Below are positions 25,255 to 37,075 of a stretch of DNA of 64,000 nucleotides, piece by piece; the first letter of the stretch is position 1; each line of letters opens with the position of its first letter. Origin of the DNA: Sipunculus nudus (taxonomy: Eukaryota > Annelida > Sipuncula > Golfingiida > Sipunculidae); NCBI GenBank assembly GCA_026874595.1, contig CM049313.1, forward strand, positions 17,049,508-17,113,507. The letters run 5' to 3'. The translations under genes and the position numbers were made by a program. The notes under the pieces are model-generated. The model was not told the origin of the DNA and ran no database searches. It saw only the letters and a list, made by a program, of their open reading frames with translations.

Positions 25255-25590
25255 CCAGGCCAGGACGAGTTGAAGAGATACCGACACGTAATCCATGTTA
25301 CTATCTCCGGACTAGCTTTCGAGAGTCGGACACGTAACTCATGTACCCCGGACTAGCTGTAGAGAGACGGACACGTTTTCCATTTTACTATCCCCAGACT
25401 AGCTGTAGAGAGACGGACACGTAATCCATACTACTATATCCGGACTAGCTCTAGAGAGACGGACTCGTAACTCATGTAACTTTGGGCGGACTAGCTGCAG
25501 AGAGACGAACACGTAATCCATATTACTATCCCCGGACTAGCAGCGGAGAGAAGGACTGTAAACCATGTTACTTTTCCCAGACTGACGGAC
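25255..25590 (+). repeat. 46-bp minisatellite, about seven copies
   Basis: The unit consensus is roughly GGACTAGCTGTAGAGAGACG followed by GACACGTAATCCATATTACTATCCCC. Seven successive units can be counted, the second shortened and the last two diverged. At the corresponding place in C' (45255-45330) only about one unit exists (TTGTAGAGAGACGGACACGTA), so the array expanded in one duplicate or shrank in the other. Confidence 0.85.
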
Positions 25591-25827
25591 TGGCAGTGAC
25601 TTTTCTCCGCTCTGTCCCGTGCTACAAGCTGTCAGATAGATCACCACAGACTACAACGAAAGGACAAGCCGATACTCCATACGAATATATCCCTTACACA
25701 GCATTGTCTGACAATAATGATTCAATTGGAAATAAACAATAAAGTACATTATCTTCATATCGTTATTTAGTTTTCTATACAGGATACATTAGCAGGATAG
25801 AATATATATTTATGTATTTATTTATTT

Positions 25828-25859
<32 letters not shown>

Positions 25860-26141
25860 TACGAATAAAATATCATATATTTGGCGAACATTTCAATGAA
25901 TTCGTTATAAAGATTACCAATAAAATGAATATAAATCGCTTGAAGGACCACTTAGTATGCTAATCTAGCGCTGAATTAGTTCATGTGTCAGGGACTCGAT
26001 CGATGAGTATGGCACGTCCCCGTCCAGTTTAAAACAGTAACTGAGTTATGAGTCTAAAAGAGAAAAACTCTTCTGTTTCTGACGATGTCAGTTAGTTGTT
26101 CTGAAAGCTAATTACCCGCTCCTTAAATTAAAATATACTAT

Positions 26142-26324
26142 TTAAAACAAATAAAGTCTATCAAAACCGTTAGGACATTGATGGGACAAATTAATATCAT
26201 CGATAAGAAAAAATAGCCACCGGAGCTCGTCACATCTTAGTACAGTAACCGATTTTAAGGTTGAATGGTCAGCGATGCCCCTGAATATAACAAATTGAGA
26301 CTGTTCCCTAGGGACTAAAGACAT
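26142..26324 (-). other. Open frame retained in both copies of segment C
   Basis: The 60-codon minus-strand frame aligns end to end, start codon included, with the 61-codon frame at 45893-46078 in C'. Shared phrases include Q-F-V-x-F-R, I-A-D-x-S-T-L-K and L-F-F-L-I. By eye only a little over half of the residues match, which is about what neutral drift would give at this nucleotide divergence. No domain is recognised. It may be chance retention of a frame in a duplicated non-coding segment. Confidence 0.2.
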
Positions 26325-27620
26325 CAGTTCTTCATTTATCTTCGGATCGGTCTATAAACTCTATAAGCATTCACGGTTTATGCAACCAGACTGGGCCTGA
26401 GCCAGATAAGCGCCTGTGTCTTCATATCGAAGGCTGATAGCGCACCGTTTCCTTAGTTTCCATTTATTTAACACATTTTGCAACAATTAAAAAATACACA
26501 CTATATAAATTGACCCCATTATTGTCTGTACTTTTCAAACATAAATAATTTATCACATTTCAAATATAATACAATTAGGCATAAGGTTTTAGAAAAAAAG
26601 GTATTATGTTTCCAGAATAAGTTAATTCTAAACTAGGTTTAGATAAAATATTTCACAGTAAATTTAAAAATGGAATTCTATAATTATATTTATAAACTAT
26701 TTCATTTGTAATGTAAAAATATTATGCTCAAAATAGTTGGGGGGGGGGGATGATAACATTGAACATCCCCCCTGTCAACAAAAGGGGGGATATATACTCC
26801 CATTCCCTATATTGACGCCCCTGCAGGAGAATATACTGGTAGACAGATTATGTAGAGAACAAGCAGAACAAGCGCATTGGCGCAGGTCCCCTTGACCTAG
26901 ACAAAGGCATCAGATCTACCAGTTTTGTAGAAAATATCACGTTGAATAACATTATCCAGTCAATTAGCCATGCTTGGTGACTCGAAAAAAAGATGAATTA
27001 GTAAATGGGTAGATGAACATCTTATACATCACTTTAAAGACCTATTGAAAGCCCCATCATTTGACAAATATGAGAACTTGGACTGATATCCTGCGCTATA
27101 ATGTTTTGCTGGGCAAGCTCAATTAGATGTTTACGCGGCATGTCCCCAGTTACATCTTCAGAAAGACAAAACCAACTAAATATATCAACAAAGGTAAGAT
27201 ATACAAATAATAATAATATATTAATGTACCGTTCCTTATGTTAACTAATACATAGTTAATCAGTTTTTCACGTGAACACTTTGTTACGTTCAACAAGAAG
27301 TGCTTATTAGATTTCACGTTACATATTATCTAGTCGTTATAGTGGGCACCGTCTAATTATGACAGAAGTGTATGATCTAATGACAAAAAATGAGAGAATA
27401 ATATCCTGTCCACGCTGTCAAGCTGAAATTCCTAAATACTATATATGAGTACACTTTAAGAATATTTGTATTACAAAACTAGTTAGCTAAATGTTTTATG
27501 ACGGACCGCATCCCAGTAAACGTTGGTTGATGTTAATAATATATCAGCATCTACTGACTGCTTGACCATTTATGATTTACTGGACGTGCTTGAATTTAAT
27601 TAATGTTCACCCAATAATCG

Positions 27621-28229
27621 GCAAAACTGGATACTGTGTTGAACTTGATCTGCTTCAAAGGAATGCATTTACTTATAAATAACATAAGCACCCATGTCAT
27701 GTTCCATAAGTCTCATAGGACCATTGGAAACACAAAGAGAAAGAGACTTTGGTGACTGGCAGATACAAGAGAAATGGGTAATATGCGGGGAAAGAAAGAG
27801 ATAGGAGGGATGACAGACGAGGGGGGGGGGGGCAGAAATTTGGATGACATTACGGTACGAATAATAGCATGCGGGCATAGCTAGAAAGAATTAATGGACA
27901 CGTGAGAAAAGACAGAAACAGGGGATATGACGGACACATGGTTAGGAGCTAATTCTCAGTAGATATTAATGTCAAATCAATAATTGAGTGTTTTTTCCTG
28001 AACTTTTCTACACGATATGGAACCAAACTGGTGACAAGTAAAATATGCTTTAAATTAATAATTGATAAAAATTCTGTTTACTTTGTCAAAAATACTTTTT
28101 TTGGGAGGGGGTCAATGTAACATAAATATTTCACTGAGAATGAAAAAAACGATTTGACAATGAAACAGTTAGAAAGTATATTTTAAATCCTTGTTTGAAT
28201 CAATCCCAGGATAGCTAAACAAATGAAAA
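27621..28229. other. Junction region between duplication units
   Basis: No gene. It contains a G12 run (27821-27832) and a GGAGGGATGACAGAC phrase resembling 13367, which may mark the start of the duplicated unit. Confidence 0.4.
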
Positions 28230-28999
28230 ATCTTTATTCAGGTTCACATTAAATGACATGTAACCGATGTTAAAATTAAGTTACTTTTACTTTTCTAGGT
28301 TTGTTTAACATTTTGGATTTCAAATGTTTCAATCACAATAAAATTGAGGCTTGCCTGTCTATCAACAAAGGGACCATTGTTGTAACCCCCGAACAACTAC
28401 TTATACTAAGCTTATAGTTTCGCTTTATTAAGTTCATAAGCTGTCAAGTTATTTAACTCTCACGGACATACACGAGTAATTGCAGAAGTAGATACTATGA
28501 TTAATTTATAGTAATTGGAAATGAATATTTTTCCCAGAACACAAATATATTCGCTGTTGTACCCCCGTATTATACTCCCCATCCAGCGTTAAAGAATCAT
28601 TATTATCAAGACGTTACACATAAAAAATTGTTTCTGTTCTTTTTCATCAACGATTAGTCATGCTGTCTGAATAGTCTTATCTTCATACAGCTTCGATTGG
28701 ATTGGCTTCAGGGGGCACGAAGAGGACAAGACAATGATTAGCCACTACTTTATCAATGCTACACTTAGGATTCATGCAATATAGTACATCAAAGGTCTTT
28801 TCGGTCCTTTGATCTAATTCCCCTGAAAGAAACCGAAGATAAACAAAGCAAATAAGAAATCTGGATGGGTTCCTGTTGCCAGAGACTAATCTATGGAGCG
28901 ATGTAAAAATTATTTTCCCAACGATTTACCGATTTGCTTAAAATACCAGAAACAAAAACTGTTATGACAAGATGAATCAATGGCTTGATTCTATTATAG

Positions 29000-29345
29000 G
29001 TTATTCACATTGACCTAGCCCTACATGAGGTGTATCAATGCTGCAAGTTTGATGACAGTGCTTCAAATTATTTTCAAGTTATCTCATTCAAACCATTTTA
29101 GCATTATCTCCTCTATGACCTTGAAAATTGCGTCGTCATCCATGTTCGAACATGACCTAGCGCTTCATGGGTTCTATCAACGGTGTTAGTATGATCACTA
29201 TATATTATTTGTTTTTATGTAACTTTATTGTGTTAGCATTAGAAAGGAAAAACGGTCGGACGCTCACCATTTTTATGCCCCCCCCCCGCCGACGGCAGGG
29301 GATAAAAAAATCCACACAGTGGCCCGAATACAGGTTCCATGGTAA
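29000..29345 (+). repeat. 'GACCTTGA'-type mollusc dispersed repeat, copy in segment B
   Basis: Orthologous to the repeat at 16400-16885 but with one fewer subunit and a fuller terminal block: TTCGAACATGACCTAGCGC, TTCATGGGTTCTATCAACGG and AGTATGATCACT. It ends in a run of C then GCCGACGGCAGGGG and AAAAAAATCCACACAGTGGCCC. The C-run/AGGGG pair could fold, and it is absent from the A copy. Confidence 0.65.
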
Positions 29346-30285
29346 TTTGTAAAATCTGTTGAATAACAATCACTTAAAACCTTCATAATATTGCGTGAAA
29401 TGGGAACGTAAATGTGGCTCTGAATGCAGCATGATCTTTTTTAATAAGCGTATTGTTTGCATGATTGAAGAAGTGGAAAGACGGGACTTCACACAGATTA
29501 AGAATGTAATGTCAGCTTAGGCCATCGTGGATGATAATGAATAAAAGTTATAGATATAGCAGTAACTGAGTGGCCTAATTCAGGTTTACAATATGATTTT
29601 TATACATTTATGTTAACTCAGCTAAAGCCACATCAGCCGAATGATTAAAAGAGCATATTTAGTAAACCCTGATTTTAGCGTATGGCATGGTGATTAGATC
29701 AGTTCTTAAAAAATGAGGTAGTTTTGTATTTACCTAGCTGGTTGGTAAATTGTAATGTTTTCTGTTAGCGATGTTACTCAAAATACTATTTTTTTTTTAA
29801 AATTTGTTTAGGGTAAGCGTAGCACCAAAGAGAATTTAATAAAATGTTAAACATATTCTAAATATGTTAATTATATTTTAAATAGATTCCTAGCCATTTA
29901 TAGATAGAGCAGTTTTTTATTCCGTCCTATTGTCAGGTCAGGGTACCTGCTAATGTTATTAAACTATTAAGATTTTCAATAAATAGGAAGAATAAATCTC
30001 ATAATTTTTCATGTAGGTGAAGGTTGAAGGTTTCATAAGATTGTACAATTTTTCTACTCTACCTTCAAATTTAAGGCAGTGAGGGGTTTTTATTCAGTGT
30101 AAACCTTACTGAATGCATACCTAAATCAAGCGTTTTAAGAACACTAGATGAGAAAATGCTATACAAAATTTATTATTATTTTTATCATTATTTTTATCAT
30201 TGTTAATGTTGTCATCAGGATATTAAAATAAATTTTACTTATTATAATACAGTTCGTATACTTGCCTGCTATGGAAAAGCTTTAC

Positions 30286-30555
30286 CTATGCCTTATTATC
30301 AATACGAGCAATGATTATCTTAACTTGATGTTTGAGGAAATATAATGCCCCCACCAAAACAACTCTAATATCATACAATAGTAGTTTACCCTGGTACGGC
30401 TTGAGGTAGCAAGCTTCATCCACATAAGCTAAAGAATTCACAAGCCCGATTTTATATGCTCTGAATGTATCAACTGTAATATCAAAGGCATCATATCTAG
30501 GTAATAGGTGGGAAGCTAAACTAATCCCGTACATTTGCTTTAAATCAGTATCCAA
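30286..30555 (-). other. 89-codon open frame in segment B, partly preserved in A
   Basis: The C-terminal half aligns with the minus-strand frame 18068-18271 in segment A: both share V-D-x-x-C, Q-G, L-Y-F-x-K-H-Q-V-K-I-I and A/T-R-I-D-N. The N-terminal half is open in B but broken by stops in A. It is not a recognised family. It could be a decayed exon or a chance frame. Confidence 0.2.
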
Positions 30556-32238
30556 TACTTAAACCTTTTAATTGAATACATCTATTGCATTCCCACCCGT
30601 GCTGCGCTTTTCAGATCAAGATTTTATGTGTATTAAATTTGGTAGTAACGAGGACCCAAGTACCATCCTCAAATCTGTCACTGGATATACTGTAACGACA
30701 TTTACAGGTTAAGGAACTTTTGAATACTAATTTCCAGGAGCGGTTTGAAAATCAAGCAGGTGGTTTCGTATGCCTTGTCCAAATCTAGATTACCAAGGCG
30801 GTCCATTATATTCTGTAACTTTAATAACTAGATGTCTCAGACATTATTTTTCAAAAGGTCGGTTTACTAAATTAATTTACTTCCACCAAATGAATTCACT
30901 TCTACAAATATATGTTGGATCCGATTCAAGTGGAATACACTTTGTACAAAATATGCCGAGAATCAAGATTTAAATGAATAAAGTTTTAGCATTTTGGGCG
31001 AAAGATATTTTATAAGAATATAGGTAAATAGTTAAAAGAAACTATTCCCTATTTATCGTTCAGATATTTATAATTAATTCGTATTATTTTCCTAGCACTG
31101 CTTTTCAATTTCCTCAACCAATTCCATCAAACTTTAGAGGAACCTCCATTAATTTCAGATGTGTAAACGGATTCATCATCTTTCTATCGAAACAATTTTT
31201 TTTCAAATTAACACACAGACCTCCATATATGTCAAATGTGATCATTTATAAATATACACAATATTCATCATATTTACACATAATATCTGAGTTCATTGTG
31301 TAAATATTTAATGGAAAATGTCAAGTGTTAACTGCGGACAGAAAATAGCCCATGTTATTTTCTGCATCTTCTCATAAATCGTATAAATTTGATCACCAAA
31401 TCTATTTGTAAGTGAAAGAGAGAAGGATGTCAAGGTTATGCAAGAATGCTATTAGCATTGATCTCCAGTTGATCCTTTGGATATAAGATTTCTCAGGAGA
31501 GGTCAATAGCAACATCAGTCCTTTCTGCTCTTGTTCTACAGATGCATTGGGGAAACATAAAGGAGAGCGTCTTTTTCTATGTTACTTTAATTCTTTCTGA
31601 TCAGCTTAGCTTAACAGGTTCCTTCCTAATCATGAAACCAGAATGACCCCATGCTGTCAGTCGCAATCCATTGTCAAGTTGTCAGAGAAGGTAGTAAACC
31701 AGGCTGTATTTAAATGGGTATAGTTCAAATAAGGTTTCTATCCACATTTCGAATTCTGGCCCCAACATCTCCATTATTTATGAAGTCCTTTAATGCGACT
31801 ATTTTACATCAGGGAGAAAAGCTAACACGACAAACAGGTTATATGTTTGTAGGGTACGGTCTTGTTTTGGGTAACCCCATGTGTAAGTGAATGATAAATC
31901 AAAGATAGACTGACAGGCCACAAAGAAAGCAATTACGGATATTCCCACGGGGATGTGCTTTATACCCTTTCTGCATCAAGTCCATGAAGCGGTGACATCA
32001 TATGGCATCAGTAAAATAATACATTGTCATGCACTGTTACAGCTCGTCAGGCAATAAGTGTCATTGTATGCCACTCGAGGGCATTTCTGGTCAGGCAAAC
32101 ATAAGAAGACTTTCTTAATGTCTCGTTTTTCTCCAGTACCCATGTTTATTTTTTATGGCTTTGTGAGAACCACGATTACGGAGGGAGGAAACGATCAAGT
32201 AGAAAACGAATCAGAAGGGTTTTGGGCCCAAGAACACG

Positions 32239-32239
<1 letters not shown>

Positions 32240-32282
<43 letters not shown>
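32240..32282. repeat. (AT)n microsatellite in segment B
   Basis: About 43 bases of alternating AT. The position is orthologous to the short decayed TA stretch near 22295-22315 in segment A. Confidence 0.9.
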
Positions 32283-32284
<2 letters not shown>

Positions 32285-33803
32285 CATTTTCACCAAGGAA
32301 ATACTTGTAAGAAATATAGACCTTTCTGGTTCATTATATGTACTTCAATTTCGATTTTAATATAAAAAGTCTAATGAGGTGACATTTAATACAACAAATG
32401 CGTTGGCTAAATTAACAGCTCTACATGAACGGCTGTAAGCAATTGTATATGAAATGAACTGACAAAAAAATCCTTAATGTACATTTTATAAATTACCATG
32501 CAGGTGAATTTCATAAAATTCAAAATATTGTCATGAATTATTTGTGAATAACGATTCTTATTTATTAATTCATACTAAAATCATTAACACTGTGCTGGTT
32601 TAACAACTTTTGAATGCACTATTATTTATAATATTAGGCCAAGCTTAAAATAAGTTAATGATGGAATTATATATATTTTCAAAAGTGCATAGCCAATAGA
32701 CGACACATCGAAGTCCTATGGCCGTAGGTCACCTGGAAAATGAAAACAGAGATGACACAGTCTTTAACAAAATTTTCATTTTTAATAAATACAATAGCTC
32801 CGACTGGAATCAAGGACTTGTATTATAATATTATGGCTCAGCACGGAAAAGTGTTACTTTATGATTAGATTAAATCATAAAAGATATATTTTTATTTGCA
32901 ATAATATATGTTTTATCTCATGTCATTAGTTCATTTGGGCTAATAATATTGTTCCCTAGAAAACCAATCCATCAAACAGGATTAATATGTCAAGTTCACC
33001 TGTTTTATACGTTGTTATGGTTCTGCTTATGAGGAAACATAATACACGCGTGCTGTTAACCAAAACAAGAATGCATGACCGATATTGTGCATGGGCAACG
33101 CTCCAAAACAAAGGAAAGAAACATGGAAGAAGAAGCACGGAAGAAAGACCCATTGGAAGCTTAAAATATGTTGATTTGTGAAGTTGCGCGGTATTGCCAT
33201 CAGGTACTGTACGCTATGTTTTTGTTTAGTGGAACTGATGATGCCTGGTGCAAGCTTTATTCCACTTGTGACAGGAATAAACAAACGTTTTAGAAGAAAA
33301 TATTGAGAGCCACCGTTTTATTTTGACGAGAATACACTATACACTATATTTTATGTATTTTTATATACCTGGTGGCGAATAGCTTTATATACCTGGTGGC
33401 GAATAGCTCCCATTAAAAACAGAGGCATGACAGAGGTTAGTTATTTGCAGGACAGGCAATCACTCAATGGTGAAGATTTTAATTCCTTCTATTTGTTCGA
33501 TTTTCCCAGGGAGAATAATTACTTTTGTCTTCCTAAATCTCCATGTGGGTATAGCAATAATGCTTTCAAGGCCTCTGCATAATGTGATTTAACAGAAGCC
33601 AGAAAACGTATAAAGTATAATTGATCCATACAGTCGAGATTAAAAAGACCGACCACCTCATCCAAGCTGCAGTCAGACGGATAGAAATGGAAAATTACCT
33701 GGTTCTTTTAGCCCTGTAGGGTATACACGTCTGTATCAATATTCCAGTTGAACATCTAATATTCCCGGTGGGGCTAATGTCCTACGGAAACGCAGGTATA
33801 ATT

Positions 33804-34022
33804 TTAAAACAAACTGACGGTGTAAGTAAAGGCATAAGTGTCGGATACATAAACACCGCAGCTGTTACCCTTATATCGCTTGAAACTGATATTTTCATCT
33901 TTTATCCAACAGGAATTATTTAATGTATACCCTATCGAGCGGCAACGACGGGGAAGAAATGTAAATCGAGTACTAAGGTTAACGCCCCATGGTCCTATAT
34001 TTGTTAGCAATGAATACACCAC
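33804..34022 (-). other. Open frame over the best-preserved block of segment B
   Basis: Counterpart of the frame at 23862-24053 in segment A; the shared I-G-P-W-G-V-N-L-S core and following T-F-L-P-R align without gaps. The frame here is slightly longer and keeps open through the following less conserved residues. No family is recognised. Confidence 0.2.
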
Positions 34023-34390
34023 ACAGCGGGAAATAAAACCGGACTAACGAGCCTGCTTTGAGTCAAGAGTAATACAGAAACCTGCACTGGTTATGCACTC
34101 TATTAAAATGTCATAAAAAATTAGACAGTGATAAATTAAGAGATTTTTCGTTTTTTCCAGTGCATGTTTTACTGGCTCCTGGTCCTTGAGACATCTCGGT
34201 AGGCGCTGTCAGGATCATCGGGGCCACAAGAGGGCACATTCCAGCGGCAAAGCTTATATTTATTCAAAATCTTATCAGCTGCTCCTTTCTTGAAGGTATA
34301 TCGCTGCCTAAAATAAAACAAAGAGGATGACATATTTTGTATTTTATTTTTAGAGATAACCGCCTCCATTGTTATATATGTTATAGGTGC

Positions 34391-34408
34391 GGGGGGGGGG
34401 GGGGGGGG
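34391..34408. repeat. Poly-G run (G18)
   Basis: Eighteen consecutive G directly after TTATAGGTGC. Several other G or C runs exist (26741-26750, 27821-27832, 37893-37914, 49873-49884, 50219-50230, 53141-53155 as C15, 54367-54382). They are scattered and show no common flanks, except that the 26.74 and 50.22 kb runs are paralogous in C and C'. Confidence 0.9.
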
Positions 34409-34419
34409 CCTGCTATGTC

Positions 34420-34620
34420 ATGTCGTAGAGAGAATTTTGAAATTTTCGAAAATTCGGCACGCATAAAATTTTCGGACCATGTGCGTGCCACTGTGCGGGA
34501 ACCATGCGTGAACACTTCGGGAACTCGACACGAACACTGCCGATGGTGCGTGTCAAAGTGTGCCAATGAAGGTGAGGGGATAACATCTCCACTATATCGT
34601 GGAGCAGGTCGGGTGTAATT
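34420..34620. repeat. CpG-rich dispersed repeat fragment
   Basis: GTAGAGAGAATTTTGAAATTTTCGAAAATTCGGCACGCAT... at 34425 matches 43272-43325 (TAGAGAGAAGTTTGAAATTTTCAAAAATTCGGCACGCAT...). The part after it is rich in CGTG, GCGTGC and CGAACAC phrases, like the 43.1-43.5 kb repeat. No terminal structure or coding frame could be assigned. Confidence 0.55.
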
Positions 34621-34729
34621 CCCAGGTAATTTCTATAGCCTATTGGATCTTTCTTGTGGAGATCTGTAAATAGCTGATCATAACAAATAGTAAATGATAT
34701 AAAAAGGTATTATATCAAAACACTTATCG

Positions 34730-35500
34730 ATGCGAATCGTGCAGATTTAATATTTTTATAGGAGACATGGTTGATTAAGGAACGAAAATCATTTCTAGCT
34801 TCTATACATGATAAGTATATGTTCACAGCTGAAACAGGTATTGATAGCTCTAGAGATATACTCTACGGTCGGCCACATGGAGGAGTGGCCATACTATGGC
34901 ACTAACCACTCTCTAAACCTGGGGTCAAATCGCTTATGCGCAGTATCCCTGAGACTGTCAGACGATTCTAGGGTTATATTAATATGTATATACTTACCGT
35001 GTGATAATCGTTCCAAAACCGATGTCAATGAGGAATTTCTAGGCACCTTAAATAAGCTTCAGCAAGCACTTTTTCAATTTAAAATGAAATCCCATTATTA
35101 TTGCTGGGGACTGTAATGTGGACTTATGCAGGCATAATAGTCATACAAAGTACTTAAAACACTTCTGTGCTAATAACAATCTACATTTTGCTTGGAATAG
35201 CCCGCAGGCTCTGCCTGATCAGACTTAAAGGAACTGTGAGGGAGAGGGTACTTCCACACTTGATCACTTCATCTGCTCAGGTGATATTTATAAATCAATT
35301 TTGTCATGTGGGAATTATATATGACCCATCGAATGCCTCTTATCATAATCCGGTGCTTATGAAATGTGATATTGGTGTAGATAAACACAGAGTTAATTGT
35401 GATATTTTCCCTAAACGTGATCAGGTTGAATGGTTTAATGCAACTAAGGATGCGATTCAAGGATACAAAAACACAGTCGGTATTAATTTAGAAAAAAATT
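34730..35500 (+). pseudogene. LINE endonuclease domain, degenerate
   Basis: In an active element this APE-like endonuclease nicks target DNA to prime reverse transcription. Visible pieces in order: a stop codon followed by E-T-W, in place of the catalytic Q-E-T-W (34762-34773); GRPHGGVAILWH then a stop (about 34870); R-L-C-A-V-S-L-R-L and I-C-I-Y-L-P-C-D-N (34940-35010); I-I-I-A-G-D-C-N-V-D-L (about 35095-35125) across a frameshift; S-T-L-D-H-F-I-C; and N-A-S-Y-H-N-P-V (35330-35360). The last motif is normally S-D-H-x-P-V, so the catalytic Asp is a Tyr here. Frameshifts near 35100, 35215 and 35285 split the domain, and it cannot be functional. Confidence 0.85.
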
Positions 35501-35646
35501 AATATTTCTAATGATATTATAACATACTCCAACAATACCTGTTCATCACATAACCACAAAAAAACATAAAGATAAGCTTTATGCGGACATTCTTCAAAGT
35601 TGTGTAGATGCAGGTTACAAGTGGCTACCACACCGAAAACAAACAA

Positions 35647-35914
35647 GCTCTAACAGAAAACGAATACCATATACTGGTCAGAGACGGTAAACCCAATTAG
35701 AGAACAGTCGTTGTTCTGGCACTGGCTATGGATACAGAATGGTCGCCCAAATACAGGACATGTGGCTGTTATTAGACGTAGCTCTAACAGAAAACGAATA
35801 CCTTATACTGGTCAGAGACGGTAAACCCAATTAAAGAACAGTCCTTGTTCTGGCACTGGCTATGGATACAGAATGGTCGCCCAAATACAGGACATGTGGC
35901 TGTTATTAGACGTA
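35647..35914 (+). repeat. 134-bp tandem duplication inside the LINE
   Basis: The unit 35647-35780 is repeated at 35781-35914 with about three substitutions (for example ACCATATAC/ACCTTATAC, AATTAG/AATTAA and GTCG/GTCC). It duplicates part of the linker between endonuclease and RT. Both copies encode the same H-W-L-W-I-Q-N-G-R-P-N-T-G-H stretch. Near identity against the decayed background shows it arose after the element died. Confidence 0.95.
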
Positions 35915-36149
35915 GGACCCGTGCAGAATATCCCAGATATTGAGAAAATGCCAAAGACAAGAGAATAACCTACGTAAGCAACGTATGGCAGAAATGATAA
36001 ATAAAAGTCGAGACAGAGACTTATGGACCGAGGTAAGGAAGATGAAGTCAGGTGGCCCTTCACAGACCAGGACTGTTGATAATAAATTTAATAGTACAGA
36101 AATTGCAAATCACCTCGGAAAAAAATACATACACTAATATATAGCCTTC

Positions 36150-37075
36150 CAGATAAAGCGGAGAAACTTAATAATATTGTTAATCAGGCAATCAAAAACA
36201 TATCACCAAAGGATACTCTCAACATTAGTGTATCCGACGTTAGGATGGCAGTAAATCATTTAAAAACTGGTAAATCTGATGGAAGATCGATTCTACAGTC
36301 TGACCATATCATAAGTGGAACACAACGTTTGTATGTATATATATATATCAATTCTATTTCATTTTATGATTTTACATGGACATGTCCCGGCGGATATGAA
36401 TACTTAGGTAATTATACCTATACCGATAGACCCAAGAGGTCACCTTACCTGTAGTGATAACTACAGGGGTATTTCATTTACAAGTTGTTTCAGCAAATTA
36501 CTTGATAGTGTTATTATTCAGAAAAATGTAGATAAACTTGGCTCTTCTCGACTGCAATATGCTTTTAAGAAGGAGCATTCGACTAACATGTGCACAGTAG
36601 TGCTGAAGGAGGTTATTTCACATTACATAAGGAACGGGTCATCAGTTTATACTTGTTTTTCTTGATGCCTCACGCGCTTTTGACAGAATTAATATTCCCA
36701 ACTTGTTCCATTTACTCATGAAACGCAATGTTTCACCTACTGTCATTAGAATACTAGCAGATATCTACAAGAGACCTGTTATTAAGATAAAATTGAATGA
36801 TGTTGAATCTGAACAGTTTGGTGCTAATAATGATGTACGCCAAGGGGGTGTATTATCCCCCCTTCTGTTTAATATTTATATGGACGAGCTTTTAAAACGT
36901 CTCACAAATAAGGGAATAGGATGTTATATTGGAAATTATTTTGCTGGTGATGTTGGCTATGCGGACGGTCTTACGCTCCTATGTCCGACTCGGACGGGGC
37001 TTCAACAGATGGTTAAAGAATGTGATAGAATGCAAAGATGGGATATGTACCTCGCATTTGACCTCCGATGAGGTT
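36150..37075 (+). pseudogene. LINE reverse transcriptase core, degenerate and truncated
   Basis: Pieces in order: I-S-P-K-D-T-L-N-I-S-V-S-D-V-R and H-L-K-T-G-K-S-D-G (36200-36280); N-Y-R-G-I-S-F-T-S-C-F-S-K-L-L-D (36460-36505); Q-Y-A-F-K-K-E-H-S-T (36555-36585); FLDASRAFDRIN (about 36660-36695, block A, frameshifted); RQGGVLSPLLFNIYMDELL (36838-36894); and G-Y-A-D-G-L-T-L-L (36955-36981). The last is the catalytic box, normally (F/Y)-A-D-D; the second Asp is Gly, which abolishes polymerisation. A short TA-rich stretch (36330-36350) and frameshifts interrupt the region between the first two blocks. Coding similarity ends at about 37060. Confidence 0.9.

Larger units (their letters stand above)
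25255..27620 (+). repeat. Segmental duplication, unit 1, segment C
   Basis: Collinear with 45180-50830. Anchors (C/C'): ACAACGAAAGGACAAG versus ACAACGAGAGGGCAGG (25653/45403); GTATGCTAATCTAGCG (25954/45689); AACTCGATCGATGAGTA-like (25992/45727); AAGTCTATCAAA (26154/45909); TTTTAAGGTTGAA (26254/46006); GAAGGCTGA(T/C)AGCGCACCG (26430/46170); TTGACGCCCCTGCAGGAGA (26811/50298); CATGCTTGGTGACT (26969/50454); GACAAATATGAGAACTTGG (27061/50544); TTACTGGACGTGCTTG (27577/50800). C is continuous where C' is split by 3.8 kb of inserted DNA. Confidence 0.88.
28230..34240 (+). repeat. Segmental duplication, unit 2, segment B
   Basis: Partner of segment A, in the same order and orientation. It is the more compact copy: it lacks the ~1.6-kb and ~1.7-kb insertions of A and one unit of the 312-bp duplication. 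It has its own TA expansion (32240-32282) where A has only a short TATATTTATATAGATATATA. Homology fades after GAGACATCTCGGTAGGC (34189), where unit 1 continues to its own linker. Confidence 0.9.

Noticed and set aside
34169-34618. Overlapping frames around the G18 run with P-P-P-P-P or G-G-G-G-G stretches
   Set aside because: Caused by a homopolymer run and a dispersed repeat; both strands are open, with no homology.
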